From the NCBI RefSeq assembly GCF_001556045.1, contig NZ_LSIC01000067.1, positions 1 to 40,629 of the forward strand: a DNA stretch of 40,629 bases, in the 5' to 3' direction. Both the position numbers and the translations under genes were made by a program. This document shows positions 27,785 through 35,291 of this stretch, one piece after another (the stretch's first letter is position 1; the number at the start of each line of letters is the position of its first letter). This DNA comes from Bradyrhizobium sp. CCH5-F6. Its GTDB lineage: Bacteria; Pseudomonadota; Alphaproteobacteria; Rhizobiales; Xanthobacteraceae. The notes beneath the pieces are model-generated. The model saw only the letters and a list, made by a program, of their open reading frames with translations. It ran no database searches and was not told where the DNA came from.

Positions 27785-27959
27785 CAACTCAATATAGGGG
27801 GACCGGGCCTTGGAACGAAGCGAGGTTAGGGTCGCGGAAAGAAGTCTAGCGTCTTCAATGGTTTGGCTTGTGTGCTCGTGTGGCGCCAGCCAAATCAATC
27901 GTAAGGCCCCGGCTCTTTCTGCGGAGATGCGCCCGAAGTCAAGGCGGTTCGTGGGTCGC

Positions 27960-28044
27960 CGTAGCCCGGATGAGCGAAGCGATATCCGGGGCAGGTCGTG
28001 CCTTGGGCACAATCCCGGATGTCGCTTCGCTCATCCGGGCTACG
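27960..28044. repeat. 31-bp near-perfect inverted repeat between xerD and accA
   Basis: Arms 27960-27990 and 28014-28044 (CGTAGCCCGGATGAGCGAAG...) pair over 31 bases with one mismatch, loop 23 bases. It starts about 30 bases after the xerD stop and ends about 175 bases before the accA start on the same strand, so it likely separates the two transcripts. The intervening 27785-27959 holds no gene. CGTAGCCCGGATGAGCG elements are familiar to me from Bradyrhizobium intergenic regions. Confidence 0.85.
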
Positions 28045-28072
28045 ACAGCCCCGTCCGGGGCACGAGACCCGT

Positions 28073-29029
28073 CTATTTCTCCGCCAGCGGGTGCAGGTCG
28101 CGCACCAGGCTTTTCAGCCGCTCCTCGACCACATGGGTGTAGATCTGGGTCGTCGAGATGTCGGTATGGCCGAGCAGGGTCTGCACGATGCGCAGATCGG
28201 CGCCGTTGTGCAGCAGGTGGCTCGCGAAGGCGTGGCGCAGCACGTGCGGGGAGACCAGGCGGGCCTGCAGCCCGGAGGCGACCGCGAGCTCCTTGAGGTC
28301 GCGGGCAAAATGCTGCCGCGTCAGATGTCCGCTCTCGCCGAAGGAGGGGAATAGCCATTTCGAGGCGGCCACGCTGTTCTTCTTGTCGGCCTTTGCCGCT
28401 TCCGTCGCGGCGAGGTAATCCGCCATCGCCTGCCGCGAGGCCTCGTTGAGCGGCACCAGGCGCTCCTTGTTGCCCTTGCCGCGCACCACGATCATGCGCG
28501 CGTCGCGCTTGGCCGCCGAGCGCGGCAGCGCCACCAGCTCGGAGACGCGCAGGCCCGTGGCATAGAGCACCTCGAGCAGGCAGTAGAGCCTGAGAGCGCG
28601 CAGCCGCTTCGAGGGCGAGGCATCCTCCGCCTCGCTCAACTCCTTGGCGCGGCGGAGCATGCGGTCGACATCGGCGATCGACAGCACCTTCGGCAGGCCG
28701 CGGCCGCGCTTGGGACCGGACAGGATCGCTGCGGGATCGTCGCCGCGGATGCGCTCGTTCAGGAGGAAGCGGTAGAGATGCCGCATCGCCGACAGGCGGC
28801 GGGCGACGCTGGTGGATTTGAAGCCGCGCGTGTCGAGATCGGCGAGATAGTCGCGCAGCGTCTGCGTTTCCGCGTCGATGAAACTGCGGCCGACGCGGCC
28901 GAGAAATTCCGAGTAGTCGCTGAGGTCGCGGCGATAGGCGTCGAGCGTGTTGGGTCCGGCGCCCTGTTCCGCCGCGAGCATGTCGAGGAACAGGCCGGTG
29001 AGCTTGGCATCTGAGGGCTTGGTGCGCAT
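28073..29029 (-). CDS. xerD: Tyrosine recombinase XerD
   Basis: 318 residues. An N-terminal SAM-like core-binding domain (to about 110) is followed by the catalytic domain with all six active-site residues: R161 ('ATGLRVSEL'), K185 ('RGKGNKER'), H262 and R265 ('SPHVLRHAFASHLL'), H288 ('LLGHTD') and Y297 ('IYTHV'). This is the XerD branch, which resolves chromosome dimers at dif near cell division together with XerC. Position next to aroK is common in alphaproteobacteria. No dif-like site is obvious in the window. Confidence 0.95.
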   Translation of the reverse strand: MRTKPSDAKLTGLFLDMLAAEQGAGPNTLDAYRRDLSDYSEFLGRVGRSFIDAETQTLRDYLADLDTRGFKSTSVARRLSAMRHLYRFLLNERIRGDDPAAILSGPKRGRGLPKVLSIADVDRMLRRAKELSEAEDASPSKRLRALRLYCLLEVLYATGLRVSELVALPRSAAKRDARMIVVRGKGNKERLVPLNEASRQAMADYLAATEAAKADKKNSVAASKWLFPSFGESGHLTRQHFARDLKELAVASGLQARLVSPHVLRHAFASHLLHNGADLRIVQTLLGHTDISTTQIYTHVVEERLKSLVRDLHPLAEK

Positions 29030-29046
29030 GCCCTGGAGGCTAGCTC

Positions 29047-29193
29047 CTATTTCTTGAGAAACTTATCCGGCGGGATCGTCACCGTCATTTCCCGCGGCTT
29101 CGGATTGACGAAGTTCGCCAGCGCGAACACCACGCCATAGACGATGCCGGCGATCACGGCGACGACCGTCAGGAAGCGGAACAGGCTGGGCAT
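29047..29193 (-). CDS. Small single-pass membrane protein (48 residues)
   Basis: ATG at 29191-29193 and TAG at 29047-29049. It reads 'MPSLFRFLTVVAVIAGIVYG', then 'VVFALANFVNPKPREMTVTI' and 'PPDKFLKK'. A helix of about 22 residues is followed by a charged, Pro-rich tail. The start lies 147 bases from the divergent aroK ATG, and the stop is 18 bases before the xerD start, so it may head the xerD transcript. The clean composition and codon use look coding, and I recall similar short proteins upstream of xerD in related genomes. Function unknown. Confidence 0.75.
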   Translation of the reverse strand: MPSLFRFLTVVAVIAGIVYGVVFALANFVNPKPREMTVTIPPDKFLKK

Positions 29194-29300
29194 CGTTCTG
29201 GGGTCCGGGCGGGCAAATTAATCAATGGAATCATCCAACATGTTCGCCGTTTCGTGGCAAGAGTCCTCTGGCGAGGCCCCCTGCGGGGTCGTATAGGTGG

Positions 29301-29325
29301 CCAAAGGATGCCGCCTTTGGCGGCA
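29301..29325 (+). promoter_or_regulatory. Alternative hairpins in the aroK leader
   Basis: CCAAAGG (29301-29307) can pair with CCTTTGG (29314-29320), while TGCCGCC (29309-29315) can pair with GGCGGCA (29319-29325). The two hairpins share bases and exclude each other. The second ends 15 bases before the aroK ATG at 29341. This could be a translational or attenuation switch, or simply a rearranged palindrome. Confidence 0.35.
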
Positions 29326-29340
29326 GGTTGAGCGAGATTC

Positions 29341-29967
29341 ATGTCCGACGCCGCGGTGCCAGCACAAGCGACCCCTGAGGCCGACATCCTGTCGGCGCTC
29401 GGTGCGCGCTCGATCGTGCTCGTCGGCATGATGGGGGTCGGCAAATCCACCATCGGCCGGCGGTTGGCGGCACGGCTCGGCCTGCGATTTTTCGATGCCG
29501 ATGTCGAAATCGAGGTGGCCCACGCCGGCATGACCATCCCGGAAATCTTTGCGACCCATGGCGAGCCCTATTTTCGCGACGGCGAGGCCCGCGTGATCGC
29601 GCGCCTGCTCGAGGGCGGGCCGATCGTGCTGGCGACCGGCGGCGGCGCCTTCATGCGCGAGGAGACGCGCGCGCGCATCGCGGCGAAAGCCATCTCGATC
29701 TGGCTGAGGGCGGACCATGACGTCATCATGCGGCGCGTGCGGCGCCGTGCCGACCGTCCGCTGCTTCAGACCGCCGATCCCGAAGGCACCGTGACGCGCC
29801 TGCTCACCGAGCGCGAACCGGTCTATGCCAATGCCGACCTCACCATCGCCTCGCGCGACGTGCCGCACGACAAGATCGTCGAGGAATGCATCGAGGCGCT
29901 CCACGCCCATCTCTGCGGCGGACAGGCCGCCCAATCACCTGCCGACGTTGCGAGTGCCGTACGATGA
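29341..29967 (+). CDS. aroK: Shikimate kinase
   Basis: 208 residues. P-loop 'GMMGVGKST' (29-37), shikimate-binding 'FFDADVEIE' and 'ATGGGAFM', and lid 'RRADRPLLQ'. It phosphorylates shikimate at O3 in the chorismate pathway. N- and C-terminal extensions of about 20 and 25 residues are usual in rhizobia. Its TGA overlaps the aroB ATG in an ATGA at 29964-29967, so translation is coupled. Confidence 0.96.
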   Translation: MSDAAVPAQATPEADILSALGARSIVLVGMMGVGKSTIGRRLAARLGLRFFDADVEIEVAHAGMTIPEIFATHGEPYFRDGEARVIARLLEGGPIVLATGGGAFMREETRARIAAKAISIWLRADHDVIMRRVRRRADRPLLQTADPEGTVTRLLTEREPVYANADLTIASRDVPHDKIVEECIEALHAHLCGGQAAQSPADVASAVR

Positions 29968-31106
29968 CTGCCCCGTTGAAACATTCCGATCCCGTCAAGG
30001 TCGACGTCGCGCTCGGCGATCGCGCCTATGACATCGTCATCGGCCGCGGCGTGCTGGCCTCGCTCGGCGAACGGGTCGCTGCCTTGCGGCCGGGCGTGCG
30101 CACTGCGATCGTCACAGATCGGACCGTCGCGAAACATTGGCTTGAGCCGACCGAGGCGTCGCTTGCAGCCAGCGGCATTCCGACCTCGCGCATCGTCGTC
30201 GAGGAAGGCGAGATCTCCAAGACATATGCCGGCCTCGAAAAGGTCAGCGAAGCCCTGATCGCCGCGAAGATCGAGCGCAATGATCTCGTCATCGCGCTCG
30301 GCGGCGGCGTGGTCGGCGATCTCGCCGGCTTTGCCGCGGCGATCCTGCGCCGCGGCGTCGATTTCGTGCAGGTGCCGACCTCGCTTCTGGCGCAGGTCGA
30401 TTCATCCGTCGGCGGCAAGACCGGCATCAACTCGCCGCAGGGCAAGAACCTGCTCGGCGCCTTTCACCAGCCGGTGCTGGTCATCGCCGACACTGCCGTG
30501 CTCGACACGCTGTCGCCGCGGCAGTTCCGCGCCGGCTATGCCGAGGTCGCCAAATACGGCGTGCTCGGCGACGAGGCCTTCTTCGCCTGGCTGGAGAAGA
30601 ACCATTCCGACATCTTCAAGGGCGGCTCGGCGCGCGAGCATGCGATCGCGACCTCGTGCCGCGCCAAGGCCGGTGTCGTCTCGCGCGACGAGCGCGAGAC
30701 CGGCGAGCGCGCGCTGCTCAATCTCGGCCACACCTTCGGTCACGCGCTGGAAGCGGCGACGGGCTTCTCCGACCGTCTGTTCCACGGCGAGGGTGTCGCC
30801 ATCGGCATGACGCTGGCGGCGCAGTTCTCGGCCAGGCTCGGCATGATCGGCGAGCGGGATGCGGCGCGTGTCGAGCGTCACCTGATCGAGGCCGGCCTGC
30901 CGACGCGCTTGCAGGACATCGCCGGCTTTGCGCAGGAGGGGCTCGCCGACGCCGACGTGCTCATGGCCCTCATGGCGCAGGACAAGAAGGTCACGCGCGG
31001 CAAGCTCACTTTCATCCTGCTGGAGGCGGTCGGCCGGGCCGTCATTGCCAAGGATGTGGAGCCGGCCCTGGTCCGCGATTTCCTGAAGTCGAAACTGTCG
31101 CAGTGA
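29964..31106 (+). CDS. aroB: 3-dehydroquinate synthase
   Basis: 380 residues. Converts DAHP to 3-dehydroquinate, using NAD and a divalent metal. 'ALGGGVVGDLAGFAAAILRRGVDFVQVPTSLLAQVDSSVGGKTGINSPQGKNLLGAFHQP' is the NAD/substrate site and 'LNLGHTFGHALEAATGF' plus 'LFHGEGVAIGM' hold metal-binding His residues. The ATG at 29964 gives 'MTAPLKHSDPVKVDVALG'. It is translationally coupled to aroK and 67 bases upstream of the CorC-like gene. Confidence 0.97.
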   Translation: MTAPLKHSDPVKVDVALGDRAYDIVIGRGVLASLGERVAALRPGVRTAIVTDRTVAKHWLEPTEASLAASGIPTSRIVVEEGEISKTYAGLEKVSEALIAAKIERNDLVIALGGGVVGDLAGFAAAILRRGVDFVQVPTSLLAQVDSSVGGKTGINSPQGKNLLGAFHQPVLVIADTAVLDTLSPRQFRAGYAEVAKYGVLGDEAFFAWLEKNHSDIFKGGSAREHAIATSCRAKAGVVSRDERETGERALLNLGHTFGHALEAATGFSDRLFHGEGVAIGMTLAAQFSARLGMIGERDAARVERHLIEAGLPTRLQDIAGFAQEGLADADVLMALMAQDKKVTRGKLTFILLEAVGRAVIAKDVEPALVRDFLKSKLSQ

Positions 31107-31173
31107 TGGCGGGATTGTCCGGACGTGCCGCCCGCGAAGAGGCGCGGAAGGTCGAGGCGGACGCGAGGTAAAC

Positions 31174-32526
31174 ATGAGTTCGATCTCGATCAATCTGCTG
31201 CTGGCGGTCCTCTTGCTCGCCGCCAATGCATTCTACGTGGCAGCCGAATTTGCGCTGGTGAAGAGCCGCGGCTTCCGCGTCAAGGCGATGGTCGAGCAGA
31301 ACCGCTTCGGCGCACACCTGCTGCAGAGGATGATGGGCAACATCGAAGCCTATCTCGCCTGCTGCCAGCTTGGCATCACCATGGCCTCCCTTGGTCTCGG
31401 CTGGATAGGTGAGCCGACCGTTGCCGAGCTGCTGAGCCCGATCCTCAGTCCGCTCGGATTGTCGGAGGCCACGCTGCACTTCACCTCGTTCGTGGCGGGC
31501 TTCCTGGTTTTCTCCTCGCTGCACATCGTCATCGGCGAGCAGGTGCCGAAGACGCTCGCGATCAGGGAGCCGATGCCGGTGTCGCAGTGGATCGCGTATC
31601 CGCTGCATGCCTCCTACCTGGTGTTCTATCCGCTGAGCTGGTGTCTCAACGCGGCTTCGGGCGCGATCCTGCGCCTGATCGGCGTTCAGGAGTTTTCGCA
31701 GCACGAGATCCTGACGGATTCCGAGATCGAAGGCCTGGTCGAGGAATCGGCCGTGCACGGCAAGATCGAGAGCGGCGAGGCCGAATACATTCACAATGTC
31801 TTCCGCCTTGGCGAGCTGACCGTGTCCGACGTGATGGTTCATCGCACCGCCATGGTGATGATCAACGCCGACCTGCCGCCGGAGGAGCTGGTGCGGGAGG
31901 TGCTGGCCACCGAGTACACTCGCATCCCGCTGTGGCGCGACAAGTCCGAGAACATCATCGGCATCCTGCACGCCAAGGATCTCTTGCGCGCCATTCGCGC
32001 CTCCGACGGCGATACCTCGCGCATCGACGTCACCACCATCATGCTGCCGCCCTGGTTCGTGCCGGAAATGCGGCCGATATCCCAGCAGCTCAAGGCGTTT
32101 CGCCGCCGCAAGACCCATTTCGCGCTCGTCGTCGACGAGTATGGCGAGGTCGAAGGGCTCGTCACGCTGGAAGACATTCTGGAGGAAATCGTCGGCGATA
32201 TCTCCGACGAGCATGACGTGGTGGTCGCGGGCGTCCGCCGTCAGCCCGACGGCTCGGTCGTGGTCGACGGCTCGGTCCCGATCCGCGATCTCAACCGCGC
32301 GCTGGACTGGCATCTGCCCGACGAAGAGGCAACGACGGTCGCCGGCCTCGTCATTCACGAGGCGCGCTCGATCCCCGACCGCGGCCAGAGTTTTACCTTC
32401 CACGGCTTCCGCTTCCGCGTCCTCCGCCGCGAGCGCAACCGCATCACCGCGCTCCGTATTTCACCGGTGGCACGCGAGGCCGAGCTGGAGGAGGCCAAGC
32501 CGAGGCGGGCCGGGACGTCGTTTTGA
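31174..32526 (+). CDS. CNNM/CorC/HlyC-family membrane protein (DUF21-CBS)
   Basis: 450 residues. N-terminal DUF21 (CNNM) membrane domain of about four helices ('LLLAVLLLAANAFYVAAEFALVKSR', 'GLGWIGEPTVAELLSP', 'FLVFSSLHIVIGEQVPKTLAI'), two CBS domains (about 200-330: 'VMVHRTAMVMINADLPPEELV...ILHAKDLL' and 'VVDEYGEVEGLVTLEDILEEIVGDI'), and a CorC_HlyC domain to the end. Members act in Mg/Co efflux or as divalent-ion transporters. It is co-directional with aroB. The stop is followed by a large palindromic repeat. Confidence 0.92.
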   Translation: MSSISINLLLAVLLLAANAFYVAAEFALVKSRGFRVKAMVEQNRFGAHLLQRMMGNIEAYLACCQLGITMASLGLGWIGEPTVAELLSPILSPLGLSEATLHFTSFVAGFLVFSSLHIVIGEQVPKTLAIREPMPVSQWIAYPLHASYLVFYPLSWCLNAASGAILRLIGVQEFSQHEILTDSEIEGLVEESAVHGKIESGEAEYIHNVFRLGELTVSDVMVHRTAMVMINADLPPEELVREVLATEYTRIPLWRDKSENIIGILHAKDLLRAIRASDGDTSRIDVTTIMLPPWFVPEMRPISQQLKAFRRRKTHFALVVDEYGEVEGLVTLEDILEEIVGDISDEHDVVVAGVRRQPDGSVVVDGSVPIRDLNRALDWHLPDEEATTVAGLVIHEARSIPDRGQSFTFHGFRFRVLRRERNRITALRISPVAREAELEEAKPRRAGTSF

Positions 32527-32536
32527 CGCATGGCAA

Positions 32537-32659
32537 CTGTCATCGTCCGCGAAGGCGGACGATCCAGTACGCCGCGGCGGCTCGCTTCTAGCCGCACTGT
32601 TTCGGAGTACTGGATGCCCCGCCCCCGTGCGCAATTGCGCACTAGGCGGGGCATGACAG
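32537..32659. repeat. Palindromic intergenic element, copy B
   Basis: Complementary ends CTGTCAT (32537-32543) and ATGACAG (32653-32659). It carries the same GATCCAGTACGCCGCGGCG and GAGTACTGGAT core as copy A at 24644. Near its right end is a 16-base perfect palindrome, GTGCGCAATTGCGCAC (32627-32642). It lies between the convergent CorC-like and BolA genes, so it may be a bidirectional terminator. Confidence 0.8.
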
Positions 32660-32665
32660 CCGTCA

Positions 32666-32929
32666 TCAACCTTCCCCCGGCGCCTGCGCGTGGATCGCGA
32701 GCGCATGCACGCCGCCGGAGAGTTCCGCGGCCAGCGCCGCATTTATCATGCGATGGCGGTCGACCCGGCTCTTCCCTTTGAAGGCTTGCGACACGATATA
32801 GACGCGAAAGTGCGTCTCGCCGCCCGGCTGATGGCCGGCGTGGCCCTCATGCAAATGTGACTCGTCGACGACTTGCAGGCTTTCCGGCGTGAAAGCTTCC
32901 TGCAACTTGTTGCTGATAGTGTCTTTCAT
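32666..32929 (-). CDS. bolA: BolA family protein
   Basis: 87 residues. 'VVDESHLHEGHAGHQPGGETHFRVYIVSQAFKGKSRVDRHRMINAALAAEL' is the BolA fold with its conserved His residues, which bind Fe-S clusters with monothiol glutaredoxins or act in cell morphology control. The ATG at 32929 (MKDTISNKL) fits the family best; in-frame ATGs at 32935 and 32944 are possible. It is divergent from the J-domain gene, an arrangement common in Rhizobiales. Confidence 0.93.
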   Translation of the reverse strand: MKDTISNKLQEAFTPESLQVVDESHLHEGHAGHQPGGETHFRVYIVSQAFKGKSRVDRHRMINAALAAELSGGVHALAIHAQAPGEG

Positions 32930-33039
32930 GACCATGAGTGCCATTAAGGGACGCGATCGCGGCCCGTCAACTCCCGGGCCTCACGCTAATTGCAATGTCA
33001 AGACTTGAAGGTTTTTGCATTGCGTAGTCAAAGTCAGCC

Positions 33040-33675
33040 ATGCCGATCGATTCATCAAAGTTCTTCGACTCCATCCGCGTCAAGCCGCGCGGCAAGCAGG
33101 CGGAAGCGAAGCCGCGCGACACCGTGGTCGCCTGCGAATGGACCGGTTGCCAGAACAAGGGCAGCCACCGCGCGCCCAAGGGGCGCGAGAACCAGCGCGA
33201 ATACTGGCACTTCTGTCTCGACCACGTGCGCGAGTACAACCAGAACTACAATTTCTTTTCCGGCATGAATGCCGATGCCGTCGCGCGTTACCAGAAGGAT
33301 GCGCTGACCGGTCACCGTCCGACCTGGAAGATGGGCGCCAATGGCGGCGTCAAGAAGGGCGCGGAAGCCGAGATCGACGGCGCGTTCGATCCGTTCAGCA
33401 TGTTCCAGGAGCTCAACGGCCGCACGGGCTGGCGGAAGGGGCCGGATGCGCCGCCCAAGGCCGAGACGCGCAAGGTGATGAACGCCGAGCGCAAGGCGCT
33501 CCAGGTCATGGGCCTCGGCCCCGGGGCCACGCTGGCCGACGTCAAGGCCAAGTACAAGGCGCTGGTGAAGCAGCATCACCCCGACGCCAATGGCGGCGAC
33601 CGCTCCACCGAGGACCGCCTGATCGAGATCATCAAGGCGTACAACTATCTGAAGACGGTGGTGCGCGAGGCGTAA
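33040..33675 (+). CDS. J-domain protein with Cys/His N-terminal module
   Basis: 211 residues. A C-terminal J domain ('LQVMGLGPGATLADVKAKYKALVKQHHPDANGG', HPD at 180-182) should stimulate a DnaK ATPase. The N-terminal half carries 'ACEWTGCQNKGSHRAP' and 'YWHFCLDHVREYN' with C32, C37, H57, C59 and H62, which could bind one zinc ion. J domains are usually N-terminal, so the order is inverted, though this layout is known in alphaproteobacterial DnaJ-like proteins near cobS. It is divergent from bolA. Its client is unknown. Confidence 0.9.
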   Translation: MPIDSSKFFDSIRVKPRGKQAEAKPRDTVVACEWTGCQNKGSHRAPKGRENQREYWHFCLDHVREYNQNYNFFSGMNADAVARYQKDALTGHRPTWKMGANGGVKKGAEAEIDGAFDPFSMFQELNGRTGWRKGPDAPPKAETRKVMNAERKALQVMGLGPGATLADVKAKYKALVKQHHPDANGGDRSTEDRLIEIIKAYNYLKTVVREA

Positions 33676-33697
33676 GGCCTCCGCGCCCGGTTTGAAT

Positions 33698-33721
33698 GCC
33701 GTCCGCCCGGAAGCGGACGGC
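33698..33721. terminator. Bidirectional terminator-like hairpin
   Basis: GCCGTCCGC (33698-33706) pairs perfectly with GCGGACGGC (33713-33721) across a 6-base loop. It lies between two convergent genes, 22 bases after the J-domain stop and 10 bases before the end of the small secreted protein gene. Confidence 0.65.
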
Positions 33722-33731
33722 ACCATCAACG

Positions 33732-33968
33732 TCACCTCACGCGACAGACACGGACGCGCTTGACGACGCGGCGTCCATGATAGCCGCGCGTGACCACGGT
33801 GCGCACGGTGCAGACCCTTCGCGGAACGTAATGATAGCGTGCGTTCACGACGTCCCCCGACACTGAAGCGTTTGGGATGGGCTGCGCCGGCAGCGCATGG
33901 GCTGGCACCATGAGTGACGACAGAGCGAGCAGCGTTCCGGCAGCGAGGGCGTAGGAGAGCTTCTTCAT
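33732..33968 (-). CDS. Small secreted basic protein
   Basis: 78 residues. Signal peptide 'MKKLSYALAAGTLLALSSLMVPAHA' is followed by a short mature part ending in a very Arg/Val-rich region ('RRVCTVRTVVTRGYHGRRVV' then 'KRVRVCRVR') with two cysteines that may form a disulfide. The start is set by the RBS: AAGGA lies six bases before the ATG at 33968, while it is only one base from the alternative ATG at 33974. No function recognised. Confidence 0.7.
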   Translation of the reverse strand: MKKLSYALAAGTLLALSSLMVPAHALPAQPIPNASVSGDVVNARYHYVPRRVCTVRTVVTRGYHGRRVVKRVRVCRVR

Positions 33969-34025
33969 TACCATTCCTTTTCGTGACTGCCCCTAAAGAC
34001 ATTCGCAGGGGCGAGCATGAATGCA

Positions 34026-34052
34026 CGGCCAGCGTCATTGTTCCGCTGGCCG
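34026..34052 (-). terminator. Hairpin downstream of the minus-strand citrate-synthase-like gene
   Basis: CGGCCAGCG (34026-34034) pairs with CGCTGGCCG (34044-34052), 9-base loop. It lies about 70 bases beyond the stop of the citrate-synthase-like gene and may end its transcript. No T run follows. Confidence 0.4.
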
Positions 34053-34123
34053 CTGAGTCCTTCCGTCGCGTGCGCGAAAAGGCCCGAAAAAATCAACTCT
34101 GACGAGCCGGATATCTGCTGCGT

Positions 34124-35218
34124 CTAATCTGCAGGCATCGCCCCCACGTAAGACGAGCTCGGCCGGATCAACCGTCCGGTCCGCTGCTGCTCGCGCGCGT
34201 GTGCAGTCCAGCCTGCGGCGCGCGCCACGGCGAAGATCGGCGTGAACGCCTGTCTTGGAATTGCGAGCGCGTCGAGCAGGATCGCAGTGAAAAACTCCAC
34301 ATTGGTCTCCAGCGGCCGCTCCGGATTCTTCCTGCGCAGCGCCGCGCGGATATAGGCTTCGACCTCGCCGGCGAAGGGCAGATCGGCACCATCCGCCGAC
34401 AGCCGCTCGATCGCGGCCTTGAGCACGTCGGCGCGCGGGTCGCGCACGCGATAGACGCGATGGCCAAAGCCCATCAGCCGTTCGCCGCGCGCGAGCGCCG
34501 CGTCCACCCACGGCTGGATGCGCTCGCTGCTGCCGATCGCATCCAGCATTTCCAGCACCGGCTCCGGCGCGCCGCCATGCAATGGACCGGTCAGTGCGCA
34601 GTAACCGGCGGTCACCGCGGCGAACAGATCGGCCTGCGTCGAGGCCACCACGCGCGTGGTGAAGGTCGAGGCATTCATGCCGTGGTCGCAGACGGTGACG
34701 AGATAGGCATCGAGTGCCATGACCTCCCGCGGCTCCGGCGCGGCGCCGCGCAGCATCCGCAGCGTATCGGCGGCATGGCTTGCATTCGGGTCGGGCGCGA
34801 CCGGCTCCAGCCCCTTGGCGCGCCGGACCAGCGCGCCCGCGATCACCGGAAACGCGCCGACGATGGTCGCCTCATGCTCCAGCCCGTTCTCGGCGCGAAG
34901 CCCCGCGACCGCCGCGCGAAACCCGTCGACGATGCTCATGCCGCGCGTCGCCGGTAGCAGGTCAGGCAGCCGCGCGAAGGCGCGCTCGCGCGCGGAGCCC
35001 AGGCTCGCCCGCACATTGGCTTCGCTCAGCGTCGTCGTGCTGGCGCCGTTCCAGAGCCGGGCGGTGACGCCCTCGAAGCTCGACTGGCTCGCCAGCCGGC
35101 CGACATGCTCCCCGGCGATGATCAACTCGCCGCGCTCGCCGTCGACATGGCTCAGCACGGTCTCCGCGGCGGGAACGCCGTCGAGCCCGATCCGGCTTTT
35201 GGTCAGGTGGATGTTCAT
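34124..35218 (-). CDS. Citrate synthase-like protein (Asp to Glu at the catalytic position)
   Basis: 364 residues from the ATG at 35218, which has AAGGAGA seven bases upstream; the open frame to 35362 crosses the divergent gene and is not real. Citrate synthase fold: 'VCDHGMNASTFTTRVVAST', 'TGPLHGGAPEPVLEML' (H214) and 'LMGFGHRVYRVRDPRADVL' (H253). The third catalytic residue, normally Asp in 'NVDFY', is E308 in 'ETNVEFFTAILLDAL'. It could still condense oxaloacetate (or a 2-oxo acid) with an acyl-CoA, with altered rate or substrate. It is divergent from a second citrate-synthase-like gene with an HTH. Confidence 0.88.
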   Translation of the reverse strand: MNIHLTKSRIGLDGVPAAETVLSHVDGERGELIIAGEHVGRLASQSSFEGVTARLWNGASTTTLSEANVRASLGSARERAFARLPDLLPATRGMSIVDGFRAAVAGLRAENGLEHEATIVGAFPVIAGALVRRAKGLEPVAPDPNASHAADTLRMLRGAAPEPREVMALDAYLVTVCDHGMNASTFTTRVVASTQADLFAAVTAGYCALTGPLHGGAPEPVLEMLDAIGSSERIQPWVDAALARGERLMGFGHRVYRVRDPRADVLKAAIERLSADGADLPFAGEVEAYIRAALRRKNPERPLETNVEFFTAILLDALAIPRQAFTPIFAVARAAGWTAHAREQQRTGRLIRPSSSYVGAMPAD

Positions 35219-35255
35219 GGCCTTTCTCCTTTTCACGGCAGAAAGGTCGGGCCTC

Positions 35256-35290
35256 TCGACAGATTGATCAATCTTGATTACATAAATCAA
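35256..35290 (+). promoter_or_regulatory. Leaderless promoter with palindromes in and after the spacer
   Basis: TCGACA (35256-35261) and TACATA (35279-35284) are 17 bases apart and place the start at the A of the ATG at 35292, so the HTH-citrate-synthase mRNA would be leaderless; no RBS is visible. The 12-base perfect palindrome GATTGATCAATC (35262-35273) lies exactly between the two boxes, where MerR-type regulators bind. A second repeat, TTGATT-N5-AATCAA (35274-35290), overlaps the -10. Confidence 0.6.
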
Positions 35291-35291
35291 T

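Noticed and set aside
26723..27829. 368-codon open frame opposite accA
   Set aside because: It is antisense to a well-conserved gene, begins inside a repeat, and has no recognisable domain.
27785..28012. N-terminal extension of accA by 76 residues
   Set aside because: The extension runs into the arm of a 31-bp inverted repeat, and known AccA proteins begin near the chosen ATG at 27784.
28073..29029. XerD as an integrase of a mobile island
   Set aside because: The protein is a housekeeping XerD by motif and by position beside aroK; no att-like direct repeats or cargo flank it.
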